Part shown: positions 62,010 through 64,000 of the stretch, piece after piece
Numbering within the stretch: position 1 is the first letter of the stretch
How the letters are laid out: each line of letters starts with the position of its first letter
Origin: Fennellomyces sp. T-0311
Taxonomy: Eukaryota > Mucoromycota > Mucoromycetes > Mucorales > Lichtheimiaceae
Length of the DNA stretch: 64,000 nt
NCBI GenBank assembly: GCA_025266875.1
Contig: JALLLT010000008.1
Coordinates: 744,001-808,000, forward strand
Direction: 5' to 3'
Program-made: the position numbers and the translations under genes
Notes under the pieces: model-generated
Database searches by the model: none
What the model saw: the letters and a program-made list of their open reading frames with translations, nothing else
Told to the model about the DNA's origin: nothing

Positions 62010-62091
62010 AATGGTTAAACATAAGCTTTTTAATCACTTGTACTGCCATTTTTAGTAACTCAAGCGGTTAAAAAGCTTATGTTTAACCATT
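62010..62091. repeat. 31-base inverted repeat (hairpin)
   Basis: The arms 62010-62040 and 62061-62091 pair with two mismatches around a 20-base spacer. The core AATGGTTAAACATAAGC pairs exactly with GCTTATGTTTAACCATT. The left side is preceded by a further partial copy (GATGGTTAAAAGTGG). It lies in non-coding DNA about 230 bases before the duplicated block, so a small transposon or a fold-back element is possible. Confidence 0.75.
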
Positions 62092-62746
62092 TCGAAAAAA
62101 TTTTCACCAGAAATTATTTGCAGTAATGCATGATGTGAAATGTTTGACTGATGACTCTGGAAAAGAGTTAGCAAGCATAAATGGTGTGGCTTGGTAAAAC
62201 TACAACAAGCCTTCTGAAGAGTACTCTATTGAACTCTCACAAAAAAAGTGGCAAAACAATTTATGTATGGCGGCCTTTGTGACACTCCGTCTGAAGATAC
62301 AATTGTACTGCGCGTTCATGCTTACCTTATAGCGCAATTTTCCCCCACAAAGATATACGGTAGCTATCAATGATGTGCATTCTATTATTTTCTTAGCTGT
62401 TTCTATTATCTTGCTAAGCAAGCTTTTCATCGCATATGCAGCGGCGACTCATTCCTGCTGAAAGCAAGTATTTCATGACATACATCATAAAGACTGTATA
62501 TGCTTCAATTACAAAGCATAAATTATGCAACTAATACTCATTGATATTAGCTTAAGATATAATATGCTTATCCATTCATTGTTACTTTCAAACGTAGCAA
62601 TGTATTAATCATTCGCATAAGTAATAGACACACATTTACTGGGTAAGTATCGATGAAATATTTACAGTCTACGTATTCGGATAGTTGAATATGTGCCTCT
62701 ATATCTGACATTTTAGCTGCCTCCCGCACCGATTTCCACTACGAAA

Positions 62747-63916
62747 CTAAACGCTTGTGCTCGCAGTATAGTTTGAAAAGTCAGTGTATCCTTTAGCACC
62801 GCCACCATAGAATGTAGATCGGTCGTATTTGGTCAAGGGCCAATCGTTCCCCAAACGTTTCACGAGATCAGGGTTGGATGTAAAGTTACGACCAAAGGAT
62901 ATCAAATTTCCAGTGGCGTCTGCAACTGCAAGAGCAGCTTTGGCAGAGTAAGTGTAACCACCAGCCGAGATGAAAGCACCAGGCCATTTTGCGCGGAACG
63001 GATCAAGAGTATCTTCAGTGGCGAGATTTCCATCATCACTTCCCAAATCCATGCGAGGCTCTACCATATGGATATACGCCAGCTTTGGATGCTTCTGTCT
63101 GAGCTGATCAATGATATAACCCCACGTCTCGTATGGTGTGTCATCCTTCATGCCCTATATAAATGCATATTAATAAAACAATGTCATATCAGAATAGGTG
63201 TTGCAAATTTTTACCTGGTAATCTGACCATGGTGAGAATCGGATGGAAGTCTTTTCATCACCCACAGCTTTGGCAACTTCAGAAACAACTTCCAAGGCAA
63301 AACGAGCACGGTTTTCAATGGATCCGCCGTATTGATCGGTGCGGGTGTTGCTGGACGAGTTTGTAAACTGATCAATGATATAGCCAAAAGCACCATGAAT
63401 TTCGACGCCATCAAAACCAGCCTTGATCGCATTCTTGGCGGCATTCGCATACTCGTTTATGGTTCGTTGGATTTCGTCAAGGGTCATAGGGTGAGGAACT
63501 TCCCAGTCCATGCCATAATCATTCTTGCCTGGGATAGCAATTGCAGAAGGCGCGAGAGGTAAAATGTTGTTGGGCATCAGCGCGGATGATGTTCCACGAC
63601 CAACGTGCCAAATCTGGGCAAACATGATGCCACCCTTTGCGTGTACAACATCCGTAATTTTCTTCCATCCATCAACCATTTCCTGCGTGAAAAGTCCGGG
63701 GGCGTTGGGTATATTCCCGGCGAATTCTGAGACGAGCGCGCCATCAGAGATGATCAAGCCACCGTTAGTTGCACGTTGCTTGTAGTGTTCAACCATCAAT
63801 TCGGATGGAACATGACTGTCGGTTGCGCGGAGACGTGACATGGGTGCCATGACAACACGGTGCTTGAGCTGGATTGCGCCAATCTTGGTGGGCTCGAAAA
63901 GTGCAGAGGAAACCAT
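62747..63916 (-). CDS. OYE: Old yellow enzyme family NADPH dehydrogenase, copy B
   Basis: Exons 63916-63215 and 63154-62747, 369 residues, differing from copy A by two amino acids in exon 2 (Glu to Gly before NDWPLTK, and Asn to Asp in EDTLDPFRA) and two silent changes. It keeps the His/Phe substitution in HGAFGY, the Ser in place of Thr near the flavin and the C-terminal GGGAKGYTDF. Both copies are intact with complete promoters, so both may be expressed. Function as for copy A: flavin-dependent reduction of activated alkenes, with the physiological substrate unknown. Confidence 0.95.
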
Positions 63917-63980
63917 AATGAGTTTGTTGCTTGTATTTATTTGATTGAATATTGTACTTTTGCCAGAAAAAATCTATCTC

Positions 63981-63987
63981 TTTTATA
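63981..63987 (-). promoter_or_regulatory. TATAAAA box of OYE copy B
   Basis: Same position relative to the ATG at 63916 as the box of copy A (about 65 bases upstream). Confidence 0.5.
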
Positions 63988-64000
63988 TGATGACCTTGCA

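Larger units (their letters stand above)
62325..64000 (-). repeat. Segmental duplication, copy B (runs off the window)
   Basis: Second copy of 49395-51210. It keeps the OYE gene, its TATAAAA box and a shortened, more diverged 3' flank. The window ends inside the duplicated block (the last 20 bases still match 51181-51202), so its right border is unseen. Confidence 0.9.

Overview
The window is fungal nuclear DNA. Genes are split by many short GT-AG introns (about 45-170 bases) with CTAAC-like branch points. Protein families are typical of fungi: ceramide synthase, peroxisomal acyl-CoA oxidase, Sts1/Cut8, an Edc1-type decapping peptide, CLIP-170, an Msd1/SSX2IP-type ADIP protein and old yellow enzymes. 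The mix of these genes with CACTA (Tnp2), Tc1 and LINE relics suggests an early-diverging fungus, most likely Mucoromycota/Mucorales. That placement is inference; no marker gene fixes the species.

Layout. 1-4780: one intron-rich minus-strand gene that runs off the left edge and contains in-frame tandem duplications of an exon-intron unit. 5339-13050: ceramide synthase, acyl-CoA oxidase and a short Sts1/Cut8-like protein, all minus, with long gene-poor spacers. 16899-31966: the dense housekeeping block, holding a low-complexity 833-residue protein, a coiled-coil protein, RPS3 (apparently with a 3-base microexon), an Edc1/PNRC-like protein, CLIP-170, an ADF-H plus PH protein, a neutral-sphingomyelinase-like enzyme and HEM2. 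33572-52000: a transposon island with a 5.1 kb two-gene CACTA/EnSpm element bounded by perfect 19-base inverted repeats, a broken DEDD 3'-5' exonuclease gene, a Tc1 element sitting inside a gene with a PD-(D/E)XK-like motif, LINE fragments and another transposon-like relic. 52775-58948: Msd1-like protein, RPS28, a MED29-like Mediator subunit and a class I aminotransferase. 59000-64000: decayed gene fragments, a hairpin, and a second copy of the old yellow enzyme found at 49949-51118.

Themes. Ceramide synthase and the sphingomyelinase-like enzyme make and release ceramide. CLIP-170, the ADIP protein and the ADF-H/PH protein all act on the cytoskeleton. RPS3 and RPS28 are ribosomal, and both carry a short TCCA repeat in their first intron. 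The old yellow enzyme duplication (12.8 kb apart, same orientation, almost identical coding sequence, more diverged flank) brackets part of the island and suggests recent duplication or gene conversion.

Exon boundaries were read by eye. Those for RPS3, the ADF-H/PH gene, CLIP-170, ceramide synthase, Sts1/Cut8, old yellow enzyme and RPS28 sum to whole codons; others are approximate.
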